A stretch of 64,000 bases of DNA from Halorubrum sp. BOL3-1. Its GTDB lineage: Archaea; Halobacteriota; Halobacteria; Halobacteriales; Haloferacaceae. Shown piece by piece: positions 25,150 to 33,937 of this stretch. A program made the position numbers and the translations under genes. The notes below the pieces were generated by a model. That model worked only from the letters and a program-made list of their open reading frames with translations. It was not told where the DNA came from and made no database searches. The stretch covers positions 2,852,001 through 2,916,000 of the forward strand of contig NZ_CP034692.1 of NCBI RefSeq assembly GCF_004114375.1. The letters are read 5' to 3'. Position 1 is the first letter of the stretch, and each line of letters starts with the position of its first letter.

Positions 25150-26682
25150 ATGAACTCGGACTCGGACCCGGTGTTCGGCACCTCCGGCACCGGCGGGTCC
25201 GCGAGGCGCGAGGGGCACAGCGGCTCCGGTCCCGGCGGTGCCTCGACCTTCGATCCCGCCCCTGACGGCGTCCCGACGGCGGACCGCGACGCGGTCGTCT
25301 TCCTTCTGATGGACGCCGACCGCGACCGCGAACTGCTCGCCGAGGCACTGGGCGAGCGGTACCGGGTCCGAACCGACGCCGACCCGGCGGCACTCGACGG
25401 CGAGTTCGACTGCTGTGTCCTCGACGCGCGCGCCTTCGCCGCCGTGGGCGACGCGATGGACGCCCGGCGCGACCGCGCCGATCCCGCGTTCCTGCCGTTC
25501 GTGCTGCTGGTAAGCGAAGGGGGGCGGGGACAGCCGGGCGACCGCGCGTGGGAGCGCGTCGACGACGTGATCGAACTCCCGGTGAGGCGGCGAGCGCTGC
25601 TCACGCGCGTCTCGAACCTGATCGAGCGGCGGATGACCTCGCTCCGGCTCAGGCGCACCGTCGCGGAGCTGCGGCTCAAAGAGCGGGCGATGGACGAGGC
25701 GCCGGTCGGCATCAACCTCGCCCGGGCGGCGCCGGGCGACGACGACCCGCTCGTGTACCTCAATCGGGAGTTCGAGGCGCTCACCGGCTACGGCGATGGG
25801 GTGCTCGGAGAGAACTGCCGGTTCCTGCAGGGACCGGACACGAGCGACGAGACGCGGGCGGCGATCCGCGAGGCGATAGCCGACGAACGACCGGTGTCTG
25901 TCGACATCCTCAATTACCGGGCGAACGGGCAGAAGTTCTGGAACCAGGTGACGATCGCGCCGGTTCGGGACGAGACGGGGACCGTGACGCACTACGTCGG
26001 CTTCCAGACCGATATCACCGACCGGAAGATCCGCGAGCGACGACTGGAGGTGATGACGCGGGTGCTCAGACACAACCTCCGGAACAAGATGAACCTGATC
26101 GAGGGGTACGCCGACTTGGTCCACGACGGGATCGACGACGAGGAACACCGACGCTCGCTGTCGGTTATCTCGGAGACCGCCGCGGACCTCATAGGCATCA
26201 CCGAGGCGGTCGGGCGGGTCGACGAGACCCTCTCGGAGCCCGAGTCGACGACGTCCGTCGACTTGACGGACCGACTCGTCGAGATCTGCGACCGGCTACG
26301 GGACCGATACCCGGACGCGACGGTGACGCTGTCGCTGCCGGACGACGACCGGATCGACGTGACGGTGGTCGGGCTGGAGGTCGCGGTCACGGAGGCCGTC
26401 GAGAACGCGGTGAAGCACAACCAGGCGGCGCACCCCTCCGTTCACCTGCGCGTCGAACGGCGGCCTCCCGAGTGGATCGCGATCGAGGTCGAGGACGACG
26501 GCCCGGGGATCCCCGACCACGAGACGCAGGTGTTGGAGTCCGGCGAGACGCCGCTGACTCACGCCGACCGACTCGGTATGTGGCTCATGTACTGGGTCGT
26601 GGCCAAGGCGGGCGGCGAGTTCGATATCGACACGGGAGAAGACGGGACGACGGTCCGGCTGGAAGTCCCGAGACACCCCTGA
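25150..26682 (+). CDS. LOV-domain sensor histidine kinase with pseudo-receiver
   Basis: A 510-residue soluble kinase. Residues about 45-165 resemble a response-regulator receiver (AVVFLLMDADRD, FDCCVLDA) but the usual conserved Lys near its end is absent (DDVIELPVRRRAL). Residues 180-295 form a PAS domain with the LOV signature ENCRFLQG (Cys223, the residue that forms the flavin adduct under blue light), LNYRANGQKFWNQ and GFQTDITDRK. Then come a HisKA-like H-box (LRHNLRNKMNL, His about 308) and HATPase motifs ENAVKHN and DDGPGIP. Haloarchaea use similar LOV/PAS kinases for light or redox signals. It starts 27 bp after trm56. Confidence 0.9.
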   Translation: MNSDSDPVFGTSGTGGSARREGHSGSGPGGASTFDPAPDGVPTADRDAVVFLLMDADRDRELLAEALGERYRVRTDADPAALDGEFDCCVLDARAFAAVGDAMDARRDRADPAFLPFVLLVSEGGRGQPGDRAWERVDDVIELPVRRRALLTRVSNLIERRMTSLRLRRTVAELRLKERAMDEAPVGINLARAAPGDDDPLVYLNREFEALTGYGDGVLGENCRFLQGPDTSDETRAAIREAIADERPVSVDILNYRANGQKFWNQVTIAPVRDETGTVTHYVGFQTDITDRKIRERRLEVMTRVLRHNLRNKMNLIEGYADLVHDGIDDEEHRRSLSVISETAADLIGITEAVGRVDETLSEPESTTSVDLTDRLVEICDRLRDRYPDATVTLSLPDDDRIDVTVVGLEVAVTEAVENAVKHNQAAHPSVHLRVERRPPEWIAIEVEDDGPGIPDHETQVLESGETPLTHADRLGMWLMYWVVAKAGGEFDIDTGEDGTTVRLEVPRHP

Positions 26683-26709
26683 TCGGCCGGGTTCGCGTCC
26701 CGAGACCCC

Positions 26710-27675
26710 TCACAACGCTCGCTTCGAGCGGAGCCGCGCGAGGCGCGTCCGGGCCTCCTGACGGCTCGTGCCGCGCACCCGACCCGTCTCGGCGTCGGCC
26801 ATCGAGACGAGCGAGAGGCGGTCGAGGAGGGGCGGCCAGTCGCCGGCGCCCGCGGCGTCGCTGGCGAACGCGACCGCGTTCCCGAGCCCCTCGCGCTCCT
26901 CGGTCCCGGTCCGGGAGACCAGCGCGTCCGCGGCCCGGCGTCCGCCAGCGACGGAGAGCCGGTCTCCGAGCGTCGCGGGAACCCACGCCGGAAGCAGCGC
27001 CACCCAGAGCAGGACCCCGGCGATAACGTAGGCCCACGACGGGACGCGCTCGCGGTCCGGCTCGTACCCGTGGATCCGGTTGACGCGCCGGTCGGCGGCG
27101 GTGCGGTCCGCGCGGCGCCCCACGAGCAGCGTCGCGAGCAGCGCCGCGGTCTCGACGGCGGCCAGCGCCGGGAGCGTCGCGGTCGTGAGCAGCGCCTGCC
27201 GCGTCCGGATCCTGACTAGGGCGTGGCGCAGCGCGGCGTCGCGGTCGGCCTCGGGAAGCCCGAGCAGCCGCGTCGAGACGACAAGCCGGGAGCCGCGGTA
27301 GCCGTCCGCGACGGCGACGTTCGCCGCGTCGACCCGGACCGCGGTCACTTCGGGAGCGTTGACGCCGACGTCGGCCGCGAGCGCCTCGACGCGGTCCGCG
27401 ACGAAGTCGGCGCGTCGATCGTCCAAGTCGGCGTCCGGGAGCCGCTCGATCCGCCGGTCGACGAGGGGTGGACCGAGGAGCGCGGCGGCGACGGGGCCGA
27501 CGGCGGCGGCCGCGAGCAGTCCCCCCGGCGCGCCGAGCGGGACCGCGTCGAGTCCGCCGGGACCGAGCAGCGCGGCGACCGGGAGCAGCGGTACCGCCGC
27601 CAGCACGACCGGGACCGCGAGGAGCGCGACGGCGCCGAGCGCGCGTCGCGCCCGCCCGTCGACCGAGTCCGTCAT
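26710..27675 (-). CDS. degenerate M48 (HtpX-like) peptidase homologue
   Basis: A 321-residue membrane protein with two N-terminal and two central hydrophobic helices in the HtpX layout. VDAANVAVADGYRGSRLVVS matches the M48 strand preceding the zinc helix. Where active members have HExxH, this one reads RDAALRHALVRIRTRQ, so the catalytic Glu and second His are gone. The later GRRAADALVSR segment fits the third-ligand helix, without Glu. It is probably a non-proteolytic relative in membrane protein quality control, or a pseudoenzyme. Confidence 0.75.
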   Translation of the reverse strand: MTDSVDGRARRALGAVALLAVPVVLAAVPLLPVAALLGPGGLDAVPLGAPGGLLAAAAVGPVAAALLGPPLVDRRIERLPDADLDDRRADFVADRVEALAADVGVNAPEVTAVRVDAANVAVADGYRGSRLVVSTRLLGLPEADRDAALRHALVRIRTRQALLTTATLPALAAVETAALLATLLVGRRADRTAADRRVNRIHGYEPDRERVPSWAYVIAGVLLWVALLPAWVPATLGDRLSVAGGRRAADALVSRTGTEEREGLGNAVAFASDAAGAGDWPPLLDRLSLVSMADAETGRVRGTSRQEARTRLARLRSKRAL

Positions 27676-27822
27676 ACCACCGAGTGTGAGCCACGGACGG
27701 TAAAGCTCTGCCGGACCCGTCGGTCGTTGGCGTCCCGGGACGACGATCTCTTCCGGACAGCGGAGCCGTCGCGACCGCGCCTTTCGGAGGTTTTAACCCG
27801 ATTCCACCATCAAATTACCGTA

Positions 27823-28347
27823 ATGGCTTTTGAGGATCTACTGAACGACCCCGTCATCCAGAAGTACCTCCACGAGTTGGTGGGACCGACGGGGATGCCG
27901 GTCGCGGCCGCGCCGCCCGACGGCGAGGTCACCGACGAGGAGCTGGCCGAGGAGTTGGGCTTAGAGCTCAACGACGTGCGGCGCGCGCTGTTCATCCTCT
28001 ACGAGAACGACCTGGCGACGTACCGCCGCGTCCGCGACGAGGACTCCGGGTGGCTCACGTACCTGTGGACGTTCCACTACGACAACATCCCGGAGAACCT
28101 CCAAGAGGAGATGTACCGGCTGCTCGACGCCCTCGAAGAGCGCGAAGAGTACGAGCGCACCCACGAGTTCTACCTCTGTGAGGTGTGTTCGATGCGCTTC
28201 GAGTTCGGCGAGGCGATGGACTTCGGCTTCGAGTGCCCCGAGTGCGGCTCCCCGCTCGACGCGATGGAAAACGACCAGCTCCGCGACGCGATGGACCAGC
28301 GCATCGAGCGGCTCCGCGACGAACTCAACGTGGACGTGACCGGCTGA
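27823..28347 (+). CDS. tfe: transcription initiation factor TFE alpha
   Basis: The 174-residue archaeal homologue of TFIIE-alpha, which helps RNA polymerase open promoters. The N-terminal winged helix (LNDPVIQKYLHELVG, VTDEELAEELGLELNDVRRAL) is followed by a linker helix and a zinc ribbon with four Cys (YLCEVCSMRF ... FECPECGSPL). The ATG at 27823 is 30-40 bp from TTTTAACCC, an archaeal promoter-like box. The stop overlaps the start of the DUF2110 gene (TGATG), so the pair is translationally coupled. Confidence 0.96.
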   Translation: MAFEDLLNDPVIQKYLHELVGPTGMPVAAAPPDGEVTDEELAEELGLELNDVRRALFILYENDLATYRRVRDEDSGWLTYLWTFHYDNIPENLQEEMYRLLDALEEREEYERTHEFYLCEVCSMRFEFGEAMDFGFECPECGSPLDAMENDQLRDAMDQRIERLRDELNVDVTG

Positions 28348-29042
28348 TGGTCGTCCTCGCAACCAAGTGCTACGTCGAGGGCGACGCCCGCGACCGCGCG
28401 CTCGACGGTATGAACTCGCTCGCCGCCAACGATGTCGGGGAACTCGACGTCGACTGGCAGGCGGGCGTCCGCGACGACGGCTTCGTTCAGGTCGACGTGA
28501 CGGGCGAGGACGCCCCGGTCGCGCGTAACGTCCTCGCGGAGACGTGGGGCGAGATCGTCGCCCACGACGGGGGACTGGATGCGGGCGAGACGTACGTCGG
28601 CACCCTCGAATCGTGGGACGACGACGGGTTCACCCTCGACGCCGGAGTCGACGTGCGGATCCCGGCCGACGAGATCGGCCTCGGAAGGGGGTCGCCCGAG
28701 CAGGTCGTCGAGCGGTTCGGGCTGGTCCAGCACCTCCCGGTGCGGTTCGTCTACGGCGGCGACGCCGGCGATCCCGATTCGGAGCCCAGCCGGCTCGCGG
28801 ACGCCGAGCGCGACCGCCTGTACGACTGGCAGCGCGGGGACGGGCGCGTGAACGTCAACTCCGCGACCCGCGGCGAGACGCGGGCGACGGTGAACCGCGC
28901 GGGCCACGCCCAGGACATCATCACCGTCGAGCGGCTGGGACTCCTCGAACAGAGCGTCGTCTGCGCCGAGGGGACCGACCCACCGGGGCTGCTCGCGGCC
29001 ATCGGCTCGTACGTCCCGGCGGAGATGCGCTGTGTCGTCTAA
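28347..29042 (+). CDS. DUF2110 family protein
   Basis: A 231-residue archaeal family commonly found beside tfe. The N-terminus (MVVLATKCYVEGDARDRAL) and the strand-rich middle (GTLESWDDDGFTLDAGVDVRI, DEIGLGRGSPEQVVERFGL) suggest an S1/KOW-like nucleic-acid-binding barrel, but that is an inference. Start and stop are fixed by overlap with tfe and 12-bp spacing to the next gene. Function is unknown; the context points to transcription. Confidence 0.85.
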   Translation: MVVLATKCYVEGDARDRALDGMNSLAANDVGELDVDWQAGVRDDGFVQVDVTGEDAPVARNVLAETWGEIVAHDGGLDAGETYVGTLESWDDDGFTLDAGVDVRIPADEIGLGRGSPEQVVERFGLVQHLPVRFVYGGDAGDPDSEPSRLADAERDRLYDWQRGDGRVNVNSATRGETRATVNRAGHAQDIITVERLGLLEQSVVCAEGTDPPGLLAAIGSYVPAEMRCVV

Positions 29043-29054
29043 CCCGACCAAACC

Positions 29055-29834
29055 GTGAACAGACGCTTCGCGCTCGCGGTGGCGGCGGTCGCCCTCCTCG
29101 CGGTCAGCGCCGGCTGCCTCGGCTACGCGACCGGGGGAGGGGAGGTGACGAACGAGACGCTCGACGCCGAGCCGCCCCGCGAGTACGACTTCGACACGGA
29201 CCGGGACGCCGCGTTCGACCTCTCGACCGACGGAACGTACACCGTCGTGTACGCGGTCGGCGACCGGGAGGAGATGCGGCTGTACCGGCAGACGCCGTAC
29301 TCGGGCGACGAGCCGATGGAGTTCGATGCGCTCCGGTACCGGTACCCCGACGGCGAGGTGATCACGGGCAGCGAGTTCCGCGAGCGCGGCGGCGAGGTCG
29401 AGCGGACGACCGACGAGACGTGGATCCGCTTCGCGGACGACATGGCGGGCGGAGAGCTCGCGTTCTCCGGCGACGGGTCGCCGCGCCGGTTCAGCATGCG
29501 CGCGTACGTCGAGGGGTCGTACACCGTGACGCTCCCGCCGGATTTCAGCACGGACGTGCCGATCGTCGGCCACGTGTCGCCGCGCGATCACTCGGTCCAG
29601 ACGGTCGGGGACAGCGACCGGATTGTCTGGGACGAGGTGACGTCCGGATCGATCGTCGTCCAGTCGTACCGCGAGGGCGACCTGGTGGTGTTCGGTGTCA
29701 TCCTCGTTATCGCCGCGATCGCCGCAGTCGCCGGGACGCTCTACTTCCGGCGGCAGCTGGAGGCGCTCCGCGAGCGCCGCCGCGACCTCGGGCTGAGCGT
29801 CAACGAGGACGACGAGGACGACGGCTGGCTATGA
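29055..29834 (+). CDS. DUF5803 membrane-anchored protein
   Basis: A 259-residue protein with a lipobox-type signal (LLAVSAGC at about 14-21), an extracytoplasmic beta-rich domain (YTVVYAVGDREEMRLYRQTP, FSMRAYVEGSYTVTLPPDF) and one C-terminal TM helix (VVFGVILVIAAIAAVAGTLYF) with a short acidic cytoplasmic tail. It starts with GTG 12 bp after the DUF2110 gene, so it is third in the tfe operon. An IS200/IS605-type element begins directly after its stop codon. Confidence 0.82.
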   Translation: MNRRFALAVAAVALLAVSAGCLGYATGGGEVTNETLDAEPPREYDFDTDRDAAFDLSTDGTYTVVYAVGDREEMRLYRQTPYSGDEPMEFDALRYRYPDGEVITGSEFRERGGEVERTTDETWIRFADDMAGGELAFSGDGSPRRFSMRAYVEGSYTVTLPPDFSTDVPIVGHVSPRDHSVQTVGDSDRIVWDEVTSGSIVVQSYREGDLVVFGVILVIAAIAAVAGTLYFRRQLEALRERRRDLGLSVNEDDEDDGWL

Positions 29835-29835
29835 C

Positions 29836-31075
29836 AACCTCCTCGGCGTGAACGCCGAGGTTTCCTCGCGCTGGGGGTATCGGTCACCGACCCACGGAGG
29901 CAACTTGCGGGTTCGTATGCTCCTCGTTGGGAACTGAGCGTGGTGAATCTGACCATTCGTGGTCGTCCCACTTGAGGCATACAGGCCGTTCTATCGACCG
30001 TGTTACCGTCGTCTGCCGTCTCAAGAACGTCTCTGACGCTGTGAGGTCCGCGTGCCCCTCAATCCACACGGACACATCAGCGTGTCACGGTGGCGTGTCG
30101 TGTCCTCCGTCGAACCGCAGTTCGGACACTCTTGGCTCGTCCATGCCTCGAATCGTACCTCGACCGACATACCGTATTCCTCAGCGGTACATACCAGCCG
30201 ATTCACGAACGCTCTGAACGCCCAGAAATTGTGCGTCTTCGCGTTTGTCTCCACCGACCAGTAGGTATCGAGTACATCAGTTAACGCTCCGACGTACACT
30301 GTCGAAACGCCCTCATAGTACAGGCGTTCGATGATGTTACGGGCGAGTGTATTTTGCGCATGGTCACGTCGCTTCGTGCGTCGGTCGTACAGGCGTCGGA
30401 TACGGTGACTACTGTATCGGCCTTCCTCCAAGAGCGATTGGAGTCGGGCGATTTCTCGCGTGGTTTCGCGGAACCTGTCGAAGAGGTCGCGTCCTTCGTA
30501 CAGGTATTGCTGGCCGGTCGTGGTTGTACGGGCAACGAGGTTGTTCGCACCGATGTCCAGAGCGGCTTCTTCCGAAGCCAGTGGTTGTGCCAGCCGAGAA
30601 GTGTCGACGGCGACTGGCTGAAAGGCCCTGAATCTCCGTGCGGTCTCGTCCCAGAACAACTCTAATCGACCCTGCTTGTCGTACTCTTTCCAGTTGGGGT
30701 CGCCTCGAACTTCGAGCCGGAGGCGTTCGCGGTGTCCCAGTCCGTACTCGTTTTTCAGGTCTTTGCCGACGAGAATTTCGAGGCGGGAGTATTCACCCCA
30801 CTCAACGGAGTACGACGTGTCGCGGATGTACGTGCGGAGTTCTCTCCCGTCTTCCGAGTTGCCCCAGAATCCGGGTTTTCCGTTTGCTTCGCCTTTCTTT
30901 TTGAGGCTGAAGAAACTGAAGAAGCACCGTGGATTGACCTGGAAGGGGTTGCTCCTCGAAGGCGAAAAGAAAGTTAGGGAGGATACCCCAGACTAACCGT
31001 CGAACGTGGATTGTGAAGCGGAGTGTCGGATTCACGCCCGCGCTAAAGGGCGGGACTCTCTCCTCGATTCAGGTA
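29836..31075 (-). mobile_element. decayed IS200/IS605-type element (tnpB only)
   Basis: The right end is a perfect hairpin with a TGAA loop (CCTCGGCG 29841-29848, CGCCGAGG 29853-29860) immediately after the DUF5803 stop. The left end carries CGCCC...GGGCG (31035-31052) in the AAAGGGCGGGACTC context typical of these elements. No tnpA is present. Such elements insert without target duplication. A guide-like omega RNA would be expected to overlap the tnpB 3' end near 29836-30000, but cannot be delimited by eye. Confidence 0.7.
29884..30936 (-). pseudogene. tnpB: TnpB (IS1341-type) remnant, N-terminally truncated and frameshifted
   Basis: Readable from [20 protein letters not shown] through [13 protein letters not shown] (RuvC I, first Asp), the [18 protein letters not shown] zinc knuckle and DTLMCPCG. 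At about 30047-30051 the frame shifts by one base (GGATTG; GGATTTG expected), and the tail [15 protein letters not shown] ... [10 protein letters not shown], including the last RuvC Asp, continues in the next frame to 29884. Family members are about 420 residues; about 80 N-terminal residues are missing and the frame before 30992 is closed. TnpB is an RNA-guided nuclease; this copy should be inactive. Confidence 0.82.
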
Positions 31076-31134
31076 GCGGGCGACTCCCGCCCGACGCCGC
31101 GGTCCTTTTCTACCGCGCGCCGCTTGAGTCGGGT

Positions 31135-31872
31135 ATGAACGCCGCCGTCGTCACCGTCGGGGACGAGCTCCTCGTCGGCGACACCGAGAACACGAACGCC
31201 ACCTGGCTCTGCGACCGCCTCGACGCCCGGGGTGTCAGGGTCCGTCGGGTGACCGTCGTACCGGATGAGGTCGCCGAGATCGCGCGAGTAGTCAACGAGT
31301 ACTACGCCGAGTACGACGCGGTGGTCGTCACCGGCGGTCTCGGGCCGACGCACGACGACGTGACGATGGAGGCGGTCGCGGCCGCGTTCGGGCGCGACCT
31401 CGTCGAGAACGAGGAGGCGGCCGGGTGGCTCGCGGACCGGGGATACAGCGGCGGCGACCTCGCGGCGGAGACGACGCACCTCCCCGCCGACTGCCGGCCG
31501 CTCCCGAACGAGGCGGGAGTGGCGCCCGGCGCCGTCGTCGAGTCCGTCTACGTCCTTCCCGGGGTCCCGAACGAGATGACGGCAATGTTCGAGTCGGTCG
31601 AAGGCGAGTTCGCCGGGACGCGGACTCACGTGGTCACGGTCGACGTCGACGAACCGGAGAGCGAGCTTCTCGACCGGGTCGCGTCGCTGCGCGAGGGGTT
31701 CAACGTGCGGGTCGGCTCGTACCCGGGCGAGGTCGTGACCGTGAAGATCACCGCCGAAAGCGAGGCGGAGGCCGAGCGCGCTGCGGCGTGGGTCCGCGAA
31801 CACGCGGACGCGGTCGACGGCGATGTCGTCGAAGGTGAGAGAGCGGAGTCGGTCGGGGACGAGTCGGTCTGA
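31135..31872 (+). CDS. CinA-type molybdopterin-binding domain protein
   Basis: A 245-residue protein of the competence/damage-inducible CinA N-terminal family. It shows NAAVVTVGDELLVGDTENTN, YDAVVVTGGLGPTHDDVTMEA and VYVLPGVPNEMTAMFE, the MoCF-fold signature. Bacterial CinA is an NMN deamidase/ADP-ribose pyrophosphatase; archaeal short versions lack the C-terminal deamidase domain, as here, so ADP-ribose hydrolysis is the more likely activity. The ATG at 31135 is preferred; an upstream ORF extension overlaps the IS end. Confidence 0.87.
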   Translation: MNAAVVTVGDELLVGDTENTNATWLCDRLDARGVRVRRVTVVPDEVAEIARVVNEYYAEYDAVVVTGGLGPTHDDVTMEAVAAAFGRDLVENEEAAGWLADRGYSGGDLAAETTHLPADCRPLPNEAGVAPGAVVESVYVLPGVPNEMTAMFESVEGEFAGTRTHVVTVDVDEPESELLDRVASLREGFNVRVGSYPGEVVTVKITAESEAEAERAAAWVREHADAVDGDVVEGERAESVGDESV

Positions 31873-31899
31873 GCCGCCGGCCGCGGCGCGACGAGTCGG

Positions 31900-32013
31900 C
31901 TACCGGTACAGGTACGCGAGCCACACGACGATGAGGCTGAGACTCACGAGCAGGACGGCGCCGGCGGTCGCGCTGATCGGCAGCGGCTCCGTCACGGCGG
32001 CTTCGAGGATCAT
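31900..32013 (-). CDS. 37-residue single-pass membrane protein
   Basis: ATG at 32013 to TAG at 31900-31902: MILEAAVTEPLPISATAGA, then a hydrophobic helix (VLLVSLSLIVVWLAYLY). The promoter is convincing: in gene orientation TACTTAATA (32037-32045) lies 24-32 bp before the ATG, the spacing of a TATA box for a leaderless transcript. No family recognised. Many haloarchaeal membrane complexes have subunits of this size. Confidence 0.6.
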   Translation of the reverse strand: MILEAAVTEPLPISATAGAVLLVSLSLIVVWLAYLYR

Positions 32014-32157
32014 GTCTGCGGGTTGTTCTGGAGGTCTATTAAGTATTAGTTCTCGACGAGACGGGCGCTGACGAGCGGACGGGCGACGGCGCGCGAACGC
32101 GGGTCGCCCTCGACCGAACGCGTCTCGCTTAAGAGGCCGGCGCGGTGAACGTCGGGT

Positions 32158-33291
32158 ATGTACGTCGGGATCGCGGTGAATCCGGTCGCCGGGATGGGCG
32201 GCCGCGTCGGACTGAAGGGGACCGACGGGAAGGTGACCGAGGCGATAGAGCGCGGCGCGGAGCCGCGGGCCCCGGACCGAGCGAGACGGACGCTCGACCG
32301 GTTGGCCGCGGTCGCGCCCGAGACGCGCGTCTCCGTCGCCGCCGACCCGATGGGGGAGTCGATCGCCCGCGAGGCCGGGTTCGACCCGGTCCGCGTCGTC
32401 GACCCGTTCGACGGTGACGCGCCCGGTCCGACGGCGACGACCGCGGCACACACCGCCGCGGTCGTGCGGGCGTTCGCCGGAATCGACGGACCGGACGCGG
32501 GAGACGACCCCGAGAACCCCGCCGCCGGCCCCGTCGACCTCGTTCTGCTCGTCGGGGGCGACGGGACCGCCACGGACGTCGCGGCGGCGCTGGAGGGCAC
32601 GGACGTCCCGATTCTCGGTGTCCCCGCGGGCGTGAAGGTGTACTCGTCGGTGTTCGCGGTGTCGCCGGAGGACGCCGCCGAGGTCGCGGCGTCGTTCTCG
32701 CGGACCGAGCGCCGCGAGGTGATGGACATCGACGAGGACGCCTACCGCGAGGGCGAGGTGAACCCGGAGCTGCGGGGGGTCGCGCACGTCCCCGTGGCCG
32801 ACGACCTCCAGTCGTCGAAACAGACCGCGAGCGGGACCGTCGAGTCGCTGGCGGAGGGGGTCGCGGCCGACGTCCGCGACCGCGACGGCGAGGGCGTCAC
32901 GTTCGTCCTCGGTCCGGGGTCGACCGTGGGGGCGATCAAGGACGAACTCGGCTTCGAGCCGTCCCCGATCGGCGTCGACATCCGGCGCGACGGCGAGGTC
33001 CCCGTCCGCGACGCGACGGAGGCGGAGATCCTCGACGCGCTCGGGGAGGAGAACGTCGTCGTCGTCTCGCCCATCGGCGGGCAGGGGTTCGTCTTCGGGC
33101 GCGGCAATCCCCAGATCTCGCCGGCCGTGATCCGGCGCTGTGACCTCCGCATCGTCGCCTCGCGGGCGAAGCTCGACGACGTGCGCGCGCTCCGCGTCGA
33201 CACCGACGACCCCGACCTCGACGCGGAGCTTTCGGGGTGGGTCCGCGTCCGCGTCGGGAAGTTCGAGACGCGGATGATGAAGATCGTGTGA
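32158..33291 (+). CDS. ATP-NAD kinase family protein
   Basis: A 377-residue protein of the archaeal AcoX/NAD-kinase-like family. The N-terminus GIAVNPVAGMGGRVGLKGTD and the GGDGTATDV nucleotide motif (about residues 139-147) are diagnostic, with GVPAGVKVYSSVFAV next. The C-terminus has SPIGGQGFVFGRGNPQISP. The acceptor may be NAD or a small metabolite; acetoin-type or lipid substrates cannot be excluded. It starts with ATG at 32158 after a CTTAAGAGG promoter-like box. Confidence 0.87.
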   Translation: MYVGIAVNPVAGMGGRVGLKGTDGKVTEAIERGAEPRAPDRARRTLDRLAAVAPETRVSVAADPMGESIAREAGFDPVRVVDPFDGDAPGPTATTAAHTAAVVRAFAGIDGPDAGDDPENPAAGPVDLVLLVGGDGTATDVAAALEGTDVPILGVPAGVKVYSSVFAVSPEDAAEVAASFSRTERREVMDIDEDAYREGEVNPELRGVAHVPVADDLQSSKQTASGTVESLAEGVAADVRDRDGEGVTFVLGPGSTVGAIKDELGFEPSPIGVDIRRDGEVPVRDATEAEILDALGEENVVVVSPIGGQGFVFGRGNPQISPAVIRRCDLRIVASRAKLDDVRALRVDTDDPDLDAELSGWVRVRVGKFETRMMKIV

Positions 33292-33346
33292 CCGCCCCTC
33301 CCGCCGCGACGGACAGACTGATGTCGCTCGCCGCGCCGCGGGGCGT

Positions 33347-33910
33347 ATGGCACGACAGAAAGAGCGGATGGTCGCCGGCGAGGCGTACGACCCGACGGCC
33401 CCGGAACTCGTCGCGGACCGCCGGCGGGCGAGCGAGCGCTGCCGCCGCTACAACGCCACCGCCGCGACGGAGACCGACCGGCGGGAGCGACTCCTCTCCG
33501 AGCTGTTCGGCGTGGTCCGCGGCGACGCGGTCGTCGAACCCCCGATCCGCTGCGACTACGGGTACAACGTCGGCGTCGGCGACGGCTTCTTCGCGAACTA
33601 CGGCTGCGTCTTCCTGGACGCCGCGCCGATCGCGTTCGGGGAGAACTGTCTGCTCGGGCCAGGCGTCCACGTATACACTCCGACGCATCCGATCGACCCC
33701 GAAGAGCGCGCGACCGGCCGGGAGTTCGGTGAGCCGGTGACGGTCGGCGACGACGTCTGGATCGGCGGACGGGCGGTGATCACGCCCGGCGTTGAGGTCG
33801 GAGACGGCGCGGTCGTCGGGGCCGGCGCCGTCGTGGTTGACGACGTGCCGGCGCGTACGGTGGTCGGCGGGAATCCAGCCGAGGTGATCCGGCGGATCGA
33901 CGGAGCATAG
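33347..33910 (+). CDS. maltose/galactoside O-acetyltransferase family protein
   Basis: A 187-residue left-handed beta-helix acetyltransferase. The N-terminal Mac domain (KERMVAGEAYDPTAPEL) precedes hexapeptide repeats (PPIRCDYGYNVGVGDGFFANYGC, LLGPGVHVYTPTHPID with the catalytic His, VWIGGRAVITPGVEVG, VVGAGAVVVDDVPARTVVGG). It forms trimers and acetylates sugars from acetyl-CoA. The exact sugar is unknown. Confidence 0.9.
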   Translation: MARQKERMVAGEAYDPTAPELVADRRRASERCRRYNATAATETDRRERLLSELFGVVRGDAVVEPPIRCDYGYNVGVGDGFFANYGCVFLDAAPIAFGENCLLGPGVHVYTPTHPIDPEERATGREFGEPVTVGDDVWIGGRAVITPGVEVGDGAVVGAGAVVVDDVPARTVVGGNPAEVIRRIDGA

Positions 33911-33937
33911 GCGGAGCCGTCGTCGCAGACCGACTGA

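Noticed and set aside
29871-30075. A separate 63-codon gene at the end of the tnpB region
   Set aside because: Its translation is the normal C-terminus of TnpB, only separated by a one-base shift.
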